Source of the DNA: UMGS1649 sp045637095
GTDB lineage: Bacteria; Bacillota; Clostridia; TANB77; CAG-465
Length of the DNA stretch: 24,486 bases
Reading direction: 5' to 3'
NCBI GenBank assembly: GCA_045637095.1
Contig: JAZTYX010000033.1
Span: forward strand, 1-24,486
How positions within the stretch are numbered: position 1 is the stretch's first letter; every line of letters begins with the position of its first letter. The notes below the pieces were generated by a model. The model did not search any database. It saw only the letters and a list, made by a program, of their open reading frames with translations, and had not been told where the DNA came from. A program made the translations under genes and the position numbers. Positions 1-5,846 of the stretch are shown in pieces.

Positions 1-228
1 GTAGAAAAAGATGCTGTATATATGGGTAAAGTTACAAAACTTATGCCTGCATTTGCAATAGTTGAAGTATTACCGGGTAAAGAGGGATTACTTCACATAT
101 CTCAAATATGCAAAGAAAGAGTAGAAAAAATTGAAGATAAACTTGCTTTAGGCCAAGAAATAATGGTTAAAGTTATTGAAGTGGATAAAGACCAAGGTAA
201 ATTCAAATTATCTGCTAAAGAAGTGTAA
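1..228 (+). CDS. pnp: Polyribonucleotide nucleotidyltransferase, C-terminal S1 domain (5' partial)
   Basis: The reading frame is open from the first base of the window, so the gene begins upstream. The roughly 75 visible residues form an S1 RNA-binding domain. The pattern GKV..LMPAFAIVEVLPGKEGLLHIS, then RVEKIED, then a G-x-x-V-x-V-K-V-I-E-V-D segment matches the extreme C-terminus of bacterial PNPase, which degrades RNA 3' to 5' by phosphorolysis. The frame ends shortly after the S1 fold, as PNPase does. Another S1 protein cannot be excluded because the catalytic RNase PH domains are outside the window. The next gene starts 15 bp downstream on the same strand, so the two are probably co-transcribed. 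Confidence 0.8.
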   Translation, partial: VEKDAVYMGKVTKLMPAFAIVEVLPGKEGLLHISQICKERVEKIEDKLALGQEIMVKVIEVDKDQGKFKLSAKEV

Positions 229-243
229 AAGGAAAGTGAATTT

Positions 244-1053
244 ATGAAAGTTTATGCTTTTGTTGGAGTGAGTGGTTCTGGAAAGAGCCACCATTCACAA
301 AATGTAGCCTATGAAAATGGTATAGATTATATAATAGACGACGCATTGTTAATTAAAGGAACTAAAGTTGTTGCTGGTAAATCTGCAAAGACAGAACCTA
401 CTAAAATAGGATCTGTTAAAGCAGCTATATTTACAGATGACAATAGAAGAAATGCAATGATAAGAGCGCTTAAAGCTGAGAAACCAGAATCAATTATGAT
501 ACTTGGAACATCAGATGAAATGGTTGCTAAAATTGCAGAAAACTTAGGGCTTCCAGAAATAGAGAAGACAATATATATCGAAGATATTTCTACACCAGAA
601 CAAATAGAACAAGCTAGAAAAATTAGAAAAGAACAAGGTAAACATGTTGTGCCTGTTCCGACTTTTGAAATAAAAGAACAATTTTCTGGTTATCTATTAG
701 ATCCGCTTAAAATGTTTGAAAAACAAGATAAAGTGTACAGAGAAAAAAGTGTAATTAGACCTACATTTAGTTACCTTGGTAAGTTTACTATTTCAGATAA
801 AGTATTAAAAGAAATAATACAATATGAAGGAATAAAAACAGAAGGCTTAGCAAGATTAAGTAAAATAGATGTAGACGAATATGAAGATGGAATTAAAATT
901 AAACTTAATGTAGATATTAAGTTTGGAAATAATATACCAAAAGTAACTAAGGAGCTACAAACAATAATTGCAAGAGAACTAGATTATATGACTGGAATAA
1001 ATATACTAGCAATAGATATATTTGTTAAAGGAATAGTAATGGAAAAGAAATAA
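244..1053 (+). CDS. P-loop ATP-binding protein fused to a C-terminal Asp23/Gls24-like domain
   Basis: The protein has 269 residues. The N-terminus carries a Walker A motif, GVSGSGKS (residues 8-15), inside a beta strand-loop-helix start typical of kinase-like P-loop NTPases. Residues about 176-267 (from GKFTISDKVLKEI to the end) resemble the Asp23/Gls24 (YloU-like) envelope-stress domain, with its opening strand G-x-F-x-I and alternating beta/alpha pattern. The ATG is preceded by an AAAGGAAAG-type ribosome binding site. The gene follows pnp closely and is followed by a strong intrinsic terminator, so it is probably the last gene of the pnp operon. What the ATPase acts on is unknown. The link between P-loop and Asp23-like parts is inferred from motifs alone. 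Confidence 0.65.
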   Translation: MKVYAFVGVSGSGKSHHSQNVAYENGIDYIIDDALLIKGTKVVAGKSAKTEPTKIGSVKAAIFTDDNRRNAMIRALKAEKPESIMILGTSDEMVAKIAENLGLPEIEKTIYIEDISTPEQIEQARKIRKEQGKHVVPVPTFEIKEQFSGYLLDPLKMFEKQDKVYREKSVIRPTFSYLGKFTISDKVLKEIIQYEGIKTEGLARLSKIDVDEYEDGIKIKLNVDIKFGNNIPKVTKELQTIIARELDYMTGINILAIDIFVKGIVMEKK

Positions 1054-1065
1054 ATATATAATTAG

Positions 1066-1098
1066 AACAGTAACACAAAATGTGTTGCTGTTTTTTTT
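1066..1098 (+). terminator. Intrinsic terminator after the P-loop/Asp23 gene
   Basis: A 12-bp stem (1066-1077 with 1081-1092, one G-T wobble) closes an AAA loop and runs directly into a run of eight T. It separates the pnp unit from the downstream leader. Confidence 0.88.
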
Positions 1099-1109
1099 AA
1101 TAAATAATG

Positions 1110-1138
1110 TAGACAAAAAATAAAATATATAATACAAT
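1110..1138 (+). promoter_or_regulatory. Sigma-A-type promoter, pilin-like leader copy 1
   Basis: TAGACA (1110-1115) and TACAAT (1133-1138) are separated by exactly 17 bp. The same arrangement, with TTGTCA, precedes leader copy 2 with the same spacing. The predicted start near 1145 falls just before the first stem of the conserved leader. An overlapping TATAAT at 1128-1133 is an alternative -10 but would leave only 12 bp to the -35. Confidence 0.6.
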
Positions 1139-1193
1139 AAATACATAAAGAGGGTAAACAAAAGATGAAAAACGCTGAAAGGCTTGCGGCTGT

Positions 1194-1215
1194 ACACACA
1201 CACACACACACACAC
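1194..1215. repeat. (AC)11 dinucleotide repeat in the leader hairpin loop
   Basis: Eleven perfect AC units form the loop of P3 in leader copy 1. The equivalent loop in copy 2 has ten units. Such tracts are prone to slippage, but here the length changes only a loop and not a reading frame. Confidence 0.95.
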
Positions 1216-1278
1216 AAGTACATTTACTAATGAAAAAACATTAGTAGCGTTTCTCCACCCTAAAATAAAAGATAAATT

Positions 1279-1323
1279 AGCAAAGTAACACATACTAAAA
1301 TGTATGTGCTGCTTTGCTTTTTT
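1279..1323 (+). terminator. Leader terminator (attenuator) copy 1
   Basis: AGCAAAG (1279-1285) pairs with CTTTGCT (1312-1318). CACATAC (1289-1295) pairs with GTATGTG (1302-1308) above a small internal loop. T6 ends at 1323. The palindrome TTTTTTGCATGCAAAAAA (1318-1335) then joins the T tract to the Shine-Dalgarno. The terminator sits between promoter and start codon, so expression needs read-through. Confidence 0.75.
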
Positions 1324-1349
1324 GCATGCAAAAAAAGGAGGAAAGAAAG

Positions 1350-2591
1350 ATGCAAAAGAAAGGAATATCTTTAATAGTTTTAGTCATTACAATAATAGTA
1401 ATGATAATTTTAGCAGCAAGCGTAGTAATATCTTTAACAAGCAATGGAATAATAGATAAAGCAAGCCAAGTTGTGCAATTAACAGATGAGAAACAAATAC
1501 AGCAAATAGCAGAGTTGGCATGGGCGGAAGCATACACCGATGGCTTAAGAGATGAAATACAGATAAAAGAATATATTGAAGATAGACTTAAAGAAAACAA
1601 GGTGGATACTAGCAAGTATAATATAATTATTAGTGGTAATGGTGTTATATTAAACCAAGGATACAAAATAAATGTAACAAGTTTTATTGATGGTATATAC
1701 TATAATGAAAAGCCAGTTAGTGTAATTTCTTTAAGTAAAAACATGAAAGAAATAAAAATTGATAATAATCAAATAAAATTATTGTACACGGAAGAAGGAA
1801 ACGATGTTGAATTACCGTTAGAAATAAAAAGAGGTGAATATCCTTTTGATTATATTGATGTTTCTTTGTTAGTTGGTGCAAATTATACAGTACCAGGTAT
1901 TTTAATAGATTCAAATAACAACTTGGTTAAGAAAATCGAAGGCGTATTAAAAGATAGTGAATATGAAGTGTTTGTTTTAACCGATGCAGAACAATTAAAT
2001 ATTTTAGCAACAGGTGAGTATTTTGAGGCAGAAACAATATATATTGAAGGGTGGTCGGATAAGTCATTATTATTATATAGAGATGTTATGAGTACAAACG
2101 CTCTTAGTTTAATATCAACAAATTATATGATAGAAGAAAATGGAGAAGAACGATTAGTAAAATTTGGCGATGATAATTTTGAAAGTACAAAAGATATGAT
2201 AGATAATATTCTTAAAGCGGGTAAGGCTGAGGTGAGTAAAGCAGAAATGATAATGTTTGGTTTTACGATTGATGTTACTATAATAGAATACGAAGGAACT
2301 AAAATTACGTTAATAAATGGTTTGAGTAAAAATGGAAGAAGAATAATGGTTAATAATGGTAATGTTTTGGAATTTGTATTTGATTCTCAAACATTATATA
2401 ATGCAACTGGTACAAGCAAACCGCCGCTTGAAGTACGAAATAAAGAAACAAAAGAAAACATTAGCTGGACAAATTTTTACACTAAATATGTGGAAGAACC
2501 AGGTGCCTTAGAGTGGTTGCGCTTACATGAATATAGATTTGAGGAACAAATATATTTAACTAAAGTTGGAGACAAAATAAATATGAATTAA
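1350..2591 (+). CDS. Type IV pilin-like secreted protein 1
   Basis: The protein has 413 residues. ATG 1350 is chosen over upstream in-frame starts because AAGGAGG (1335-1341) lies 8 nt before it and the N-terminus then begins MQKKGISLIVLVIT. A lysine pair, a glycine and an unbroken hydrophobic helix of about 22 residues resemble a class III (prepilin peptidase) signal, with cleavage after Gly5. The glutamate normally at mature position 5 is replaced by valine. After the helix comes a short amphipathic stretch (IIDKAS..V) and a large polar beta-rich exported region with no recognised domain. The first 70 residues closely match the downstream paralogue and the rest does not. Expression is probably controlled by the structured leader. 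It may be a pseudopilin or another surface protein; no pilus assembly genes are in the window. Confidence 0.7.
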   Translation: MQKKGISLIVLVITIIVMIILAASVVISLTSNGIIDKASQVVQLTDEKQIQQIAELAWAEAYTDGLRDEIQIKEYIEDRLKENKVDTSKYNIIISGNGVILNQGYKINVTSFIDGIYYNEKPVSVISLSKNMKEIKIDNNQIKLLYTEEGNDVELPLEIKRGEYPFDYIDVSLLVGANYTVPGILIDSNNNLVKKIEGVLKDSEYEVFVLTDAEQLNILATGEYFEAETIYIEGWSDKSLLLYRDVMSTNALSLISTNYMIEENGEERLVKFGDDNFESTKDMIDNILKAGKAEVSKAEMIMFGFTIDVTIIEYEGTKITLINGLSKNGRRIMVNNGNVLEFVFDSQTLYNATGTSKPPLEVRNKETKENISWTNFYTKYVEEPGALEWLRLHEYRFEEQIYLTKVGDKINMN

Positions 2592-2596
2592 ATATA

Positions 2597-2625
2597 TTGT
2601 CAAAAAACAAAATATATAATACAAT
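2597..2625 (+). promoter_or_regulatory. Sigma-A-type promoter, pilin-like leader copy 2
   Basis: TTGTCA (2597-2602) and TACAAT (2620-2625) are spaced by 17 bp. The promoter starts six bases after the stop codon of the first pilin-like gene, so the second gene has its own transcription start. No terminator separates it from the first gene. Confidence 0.65.
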
Positions 2626-2681
2626 AGATGCATAAAGAGGGGTAAACAAATGATGAAAAACGCTGAAAGCCTTGCGGCTGT

Positions 2682-2701
2682 ACACACACACACACACACA
2701 C
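2682..2701. repeat. (AC)10 dinucleotide repeat in the leader hairpin loop
   Basis: Ten perfect AC units lie in the same position as the (AC)11 tract of leader copy 1, between TGT and AAGTACA. Confidence 0.95.
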
Positions 2702-2765
2702 AAGTACATTTACTAATGAAAAAACATTAGTAGCGTTTTTGCACCCTAAAATAAAAGATAATAAA

Positions 2766-2808
2766 GCAAAGTAACATACAATAAAATTGTGTGCTGCTTT
2801 GCCTTTTT
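2766..2808 (+). terminator. Leader terminator (attenuator) copy 2
   Basis: GCAAAG (2766-2771) pairs with CTTTGC (2797-2802). The upper stem CATACAAT (2775-2782) pairs with ATTGTGTG (2786-2793) with one G-T pair. T5 follows at 2804-2808. The upper stem sequence differs from copy 1 (CACATAC/GTATGTG) yet still pairs fully. Confidence 0.75.
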
Positions 2809-2832
2809 GCATGCAAAAAGGAGGAAAGAAAG

Positions 2833-3582
2833 ATGCAAAAGAAAGGAATATCTTTAATTGTTTTAGTAATAACAATAATAGTTATGATAATTTTAGCATC
2901 AGCAGTAGTAATAACTTTAAGTAATACAGGTGTAATAGATAAAGCTAGTGAGGCAGTGGATAAAACAAATAAACAACAAGTGCAAAATCTTGCAGTATTA
3001 GCTTGGGCTGATGCTTATACTGCAGGTATAAGAGATCAATTTATGCTTGAAATGGAAGTAAAGGAAGCATTAAGAGAACAAGGCGTTAATGTAAATGATT
3101 ATGATATAACAGTAGATAATAGTGGTGTAAGTATGAATAAAGATACATTACAAAAGAACGAATATAATTTCTATTTCGATAAAGAATATGTCTGCGAAAG
3201 ATATGATCACGGAACAGATTTTGCATACGCAAGAGTTATATTTACTGAAGATAGAGGAATGCAAATAATTGGAAGTGTAATAGAATATATTTACGAAGAA
3301 GGAGCTAGTATTCTTGCATCAGATTTTATGGGAGAGGTGTATGTTCATGTGCCTGAATTAAAATACAACACATTATATACAGGAACAGGCTCTATGGGTG
3401 CGCAATGCTCATTCTATGTAAATGGTGAAGGGGTATATATAGAACAAACAACAGTACCTGGTAGTGTAATTACTTATTCTGACAAAACAACAGACATAGC
3501 TAATGGAGGATTAGTTGTTACATTCTCAGAAGATGGTAAATCATTTGTATTTAATGGCCAAACATTTACATTGGCTGAATAA
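2833..3582 (+). CDS. Type IV pilin-like secreted protein 2
   Basis: The protein has 249 residues. ATG 2833 follows AAAAGGAGG with 8 nt spacing, as in the upstream paralogue. The N-terminus MQKKGISLIVLVIT and the hydrophobic helix to about residue 27 are the same class III-like signal, again with valine instead of glutamate at mature position 5. The shared block continues through VIDKASEAV and the AWADAYT region to about residue 70. The C-terminal body is unrelated in sequence to protein 1: acidic, beta-rich, with four cysteines or fewer and several GTG/GS turns. It looks like an exported surface protein anchored or assembled through its N-terminal helix. The pair seems to have arisen by duplication of leader plus N-terminus with divergence or replacement of the exported part. 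The function is unknown. Confidence 0.7.
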   Translation: MQKKGISLIVLVITIIVMIILASAVVITLSNTGVIDKASEAVDKTNKQQVQNLAVLAWADAYTAGIRDQFMLEMEVKEALREQGVNVNDYDITVDNSGVSMNKDTLQKNEYNFYFDKEYVCERYDHGTDFAYARVIFTEDRGMQIIGSVIEYIYEEGASILASDFMGEVYVHVPELKYNTLYTGTGSMGAQCSFYVNGEGVYIEQTTVPGSVITYSDKTTDIANGGLVVTFSEDGKSFVFNGQTFTLAE

Positions 3583-3589
3583 TTTATTA

Positions 3590-3615
3590 AGGAAGAGTCA
3601 AATCTCTTCCTTTTT
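3590..3615 (+). terminator. Intrinsic terminator after pilin-like gene 2
   Basis: AGGAAGAG (3590-3597) pairs with CTCTTCCT (3604-3611) across a TCAAAT loop and runs into T6. The next promoter begins two bases later. Confidence 0.88.
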
Positions 3616-3616
3616 C

Positions 3617-3645
3617 TTGACTTTTTCGCTATCGCAATATATAAT
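3617..3645 (+). promoter_or_regulatory. Strong sigma-A promoter for the Clp/M41 gene
   Basis: TTGACT (3617-3622), a 17-bp spacer and a perfect TATAAT (3640-3645). It immediately follows the preceding terminator, so this gene is an independent transcription unit. Confidence 0.85.
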
Positions 3646-3697
3646 CTTTACATAAAAAATTAAAAATCTATTATTAATATAAAGGAGATGATTAAAT

Positions 3698-5725
3698 ATG
3701 TATGAATGGCGCACAGCCAAAGTTGATGGCAACACAAGAAAAGCGTTCGAGCTTGCGACAGACATTGCATGGCGTTTCGATGATGAAAAGATTCGGAGTG
3801 CATATGTAATCTTTGCAGCTTTGAACATTTTGGACTCGTCGATTTCCAAAATCATTATGGATGCAAACGGCATTATGATTCCGGATCTCGATCTCATTAT
3901 GGAGGATAAGAAGCTTTTTGGTAACATTTTTGGTAAGGAGATAGCAGAAAAAATCTTCGCAGAACGCGAGGAAATGGAAGAAGAAATGGCGGCAGAAAAC
4001 GGTTCTAAGAATGAGCAGCCTACAGAGAACGAACGCATTGAAGCAACGGTAATGGAATTCCTTGCAGATCTTATGGGATACGGCGATGATGAAATGGACA
4101 TCCTAATGCCTGTATATTCAGACAAACTGGAAGCGTCTTTGGATGAAGCGTATCTCAGATGTAAAGCAATGGGACTGGATTATCTCACACTCGATGTAAT
4201 CATCTATTCGCTGCTTCAAAACGAAGAATCCAGTGCATTTAAGTTCGTTAACGGTTTTGTAAACGGTCTTGGTCTGGATATGCCTACTTTCATGAACAGC
4301 CTTAGAATCATTGCAAACATTACCGAAGATGCCGACCATATCGAAAGACCGGTGGTAATTCCCGCAGTCCTTGCTACTTGCGTTGAAGTGCTTAACGAAA
4401 AGTACAAGAAGGGTGAAGAAATTACTATTCTCGGTCGCGATAAGGAAATCTACAAAGCGTTCAATATCTTCTCTAAGAAGACAAAAAGAAATGCAGTTTT
4501 GGTTGGTAAGCCCGGCGTTGGTAAAACAGCAATCATTGAGGCTATTACTCAGCACATCGTAAACGAAACATGCCCTGCAGAATTTGTGGGATACACAGTT
4601 TTGTCTCTCGATGTAAACGCAATGGTTGCAGGTACCAAATATCGTGGTGAGTTTGAAACCAAGGTTGCAATTCTTAAGCAGTTCCTGGAGACCACTCCTA
4701 AGGTAATTCTCTTCGTAGATGAGATGCACCAGATGCTTGGAGCAGGTGGCACTTCCGACGGCAATGTTGACCTTAGTGGTTCGCTTAAGCCCATCCTTTC
4801 GAGAGATGATGTTGTATTTGTTGGTGCAACAACCAGTAAGGAATATGACATGATTCTCTCTCGTGATGGAGCCTTCAAGCGTCGTTTTGAGGTTATCGTG
4901 GTTAAGGAACCTAAGAATGGCGAAGTAAAGGTTATGATTGAGGCAAAGATCAAGTCTATGGAAAGATACCATAAGGTAGAAGTTCCTCGTGAACTCGTAG
5001 ACTATGTAATCCTTTGCTCCAATTGCTTCAACCTTGAAAATGCCAACCCGGACAAGACGCTTGACCTTTTGGACCGTGCTATGGCTATTGCTAAGGTAGA
5101 CAAGAAGTCTGTTGTGACACGCGAGTGTATCGACAAGGTATACGAAGAGTGCTTCGAAAAGTATGGTAAGATTTCTAAGGCGGATGTAAGATCCACTGCT
5201 TACCATGAAGTAGGACACTATATCGTAAATCGTCTTACCAAGCTTCACGGCAATGTCAACGTTACCGCAATTTCCATTATCCCTGCAGAGGATTATCTTG
5301 GAGTAAACATCCTTGAGGATAACGATAACATCGTTATGTGCGACAGAGAATATGTTGAAGCATATATCATGGCGCGCCTTGCGGGTAGAGTTGCACAGCT
5401 TAAGGTAAACAGAAACTTGGATAGCGGCGCTTCCAACGATATTATGGTTGCACAGCAGTTTGCAAAGATTGTTGTTACACAGTATGGTATGGAAGAAGAC
5501 AACTTCAAGAATCTTTTCCTTATGGATAGCGATCTCATGAGCGAAAAACTCGCAAATGAAATCAACGAAAAGGTTGCAGCTTTGATCAAGGAATGCTACG
5601 ACAAGACCATTAAGTTCATTGATGAACATTGGGAAATTTTGAAGAACATGGCAGAGTATCTTATTGAAAAGAGAATTGTCACTTCCGATGAGCTTGACCA
5701 GTTCATTCCCGCTGAACTCAAGTAA
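3698..5725 (+). CDS. Hybrid ATP-dependent protease: Clp-N-like repeats, ClpB-type AAA+ domain, M41 zinc peptidase
   Basis: The protein has 675 residues and no membrane segment. Residues about 8-70 and 138-205 resemble the two helical repeats of a Clp N-domain, separated by an acidic linker (88-112). A ClpA/B D1-type AAA+ domain follows: Walker A GKPGVGKT (270-277), pore-loop KYRG (314-317), Walker B VILFVDE (336-342), sensor 1 GATT (376-379), arginine fingers R395/R396 and the small-domain sensor-2 helix NPDKTLDLLDRA (450-461). The C-terminus is FtsH-type M41: HEVGH (503-507) supplies two zinc histidines and the catalytic Glu, and D581 in SGASND matches the third zinc ligand. ClpB's second AAA domain and FtsH's membrane anchor are absent. 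All catalytic residues seem present, so it could unfold and cut substrates alone, probably as a hexamer. Codon use (AAG, ATC, CTT, CGT, CAG) differs sharply from neighbours, suggesting transfer. ATG 3698 follows AAAGGAGATG. Confidence 0.85.
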   Translation: MYEWRTAKVDGNTRKAFELATDIAWRFDDEKIRSAYVIFAALNILDSSISKIIMDANGIMIPDLDLIMEDKKLFGNIFGKEIAEKIFAEREEMEEEMAAENGSKNEQPTENERIEATVMEFLADLMGYGDDEMDILMPVYSDKLEASLDEAYLRCKAMGLDYLTLDVIIYSLLQNEESSAFKFVNGFVNGLGLDMPTFMNSLRIIANITEDADHIERPVVIPAVLATCVEVLNEKYKKGEEITILGRDKEIYKAFNIFSKKTKRNAVLVGKPGVGKTAIIEAITQHIVNETCPAEFVGYTVLSLDVNAMVAGTKYRGEFETKVAILKQFLETTPKVILFVDEMHQMLGAGGTSDGNVDLSGSLKPILSRDDVVFVGATTSKEYDMILSRDGAFKRRFEVIVVKEPKNGEVKVMIEAKIKSMERYHKVEVPRELVDYVILCSNCFNLENANPDKTLDLLDRAMAIAKVDKKSVVTRECIDKVYEECFEKYGKISKADVRSTAYHEVGHYIVNRLTKLHGNVNVTAISIIPAEDYLGVNILEDNDNIVMCDREYVEAYIMARLAGRVAQLKVNRNLDSGASNDIMVAQQFAKIVVTQYGMEEDNFKNLFLMDSDLMSEKLANEINEKVAALIKECYDKTIKFIDEHWEILKNMAEYLIEKRIVTSDELDQFIPAELK

Positions 5726-5733
5726 CAAACCTA

Positions 5734-5766
5734 AACACCCCGGATTAATTTCTGGGGTGTTTTTTT
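5734..5766 (+). terminator. Intrinsic terminator after the Clp/M41 gene
   Basis: AACACCCC (5734-5741) pairs with GGGGTGTT (5754-5761), followed by a T tract to 5766. It closes a one-gene cassette that begins at the promoter at 3617. Confidence 0.9.
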
Positions 5767-5799
5767 AAGTCACCAAACAAACAAAAGTTCTATATTTTC

Positions 5800-5828
5800 T
5801 TGACACTAAATACGACCAGTGATATACT
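5800..5828 (+). promoter_or_regulatory. Sigma-A promoter for recG
   Basis: Perfect TTGACA (5800-5805), 17-bp spacer, TATACT (5823-5828). The expected start near 5835 leaves an untranslated leader of only about a dozen bases before the TTG codon. Confidence 0.85.
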
Positions 5829-5846
5829 TATTTTGGTGAAAATACA

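Larger units (their letters stand above)
1145..1349 (+). promoter_or_regulatory. Structured leader RNA copy 1 (candidate riboswitch/attenuator)
   Basis: The leader is nearly identical to 2632-2832 although the downstream coding bodies differ. Nested pairings are visible: P1 AGGGT 1151-1155 with ACCCT 1257-1261; P2 AAACGCT 1170-1176 with AGCGTTT 1246-1252; P3 TGTAC 1191-1195 with GTACA 1218-1222, closing an (AC)11 loop; P4 ACTAATG 1226-1232 with CATTAGT 1239-1245, closing A6. A conserved single-stranded purine-rich stretch (GATGAA, then GAAAGGCTTGCGGC) lies between the stems. A terminator (1279-1323) and then AAGGAGG (1335-1341) follow, which is a classical transcriptional expression platform. 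GATGAA and TTAGTAG recall fragments of the c-di-GMP-II aptamer, which controls pilin genes in some clostridia, but the assignment is inference and no ligand can be read from the sequence. Confidence 0.6.
2632..2832 (+). promoter_or_regulatory. Structured leader RNA copy 2 (candidate riboswitch/attenuator)
   Basis: This is the second copy of the leader at 1145-1349. P1 is AGGGGT 2638-2643 with ACCCT 2743-2747, allowing a wobble or one-base slip. P2 is 2658-2664 with 2732-2738. P3 is 2679-2683 with 2704-2708, closing (AC)10. P4 is 2712-2718 with 2725-2731. P2-P4 stems and the GAAAGCCTTGCGGC segment are essentially unchanged. Most differences from copy 1 fall in the loop, in linkers and in the terminator stem, where pairing is kept. 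This points to selection on RNA structure. The ligand or signal is unknown. Confidence 0.6.

Noticed and set aside
1160..1180. GATGA...GAAA segment as a possible hammerhead ribozyme core
   Set aside because: The bases between the two motifs cannot form the required stem and are better used in P2. No NUH cleavage site fits.
1145..1261. Firm assignment of the leader as a c-di-GMP-I (GEMM) aptamer
   Set aside because: The GEMM-I hallmarks (tetraloop-receptor pair and the conserved GGCAAACC and ACGCAAAGC segments) are not seen. Only partial similarity to class II fragments remains, so the class was left open.
1006..1293. Minus-strand frame rich in VCVCVCV across the AC repeat
   Set aside because: It is produced by the dinucleotide repeat and the A/T-rich leader, and similar nonsense appears opposite the second leader.
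1194..2701. AC repeats as a possible CRISPR or tandem-repeat array
   Set aside because: There are only two short dinucleotide tracts 1.5 kb apart, each inside a conserved hairpin, with no spacer-repeat pattern.
4118..5728. 536-residue open frame on the minus strand opposite the Clp/M41 gene
   Set aside because: It is a shadow frame. The plus-strand protein has conserved AAA+ and M41 motifs, promoter, ribosome binding site and terminator. The antisense frame has no recognisable domain and is open because of the sense strand's codon bias.
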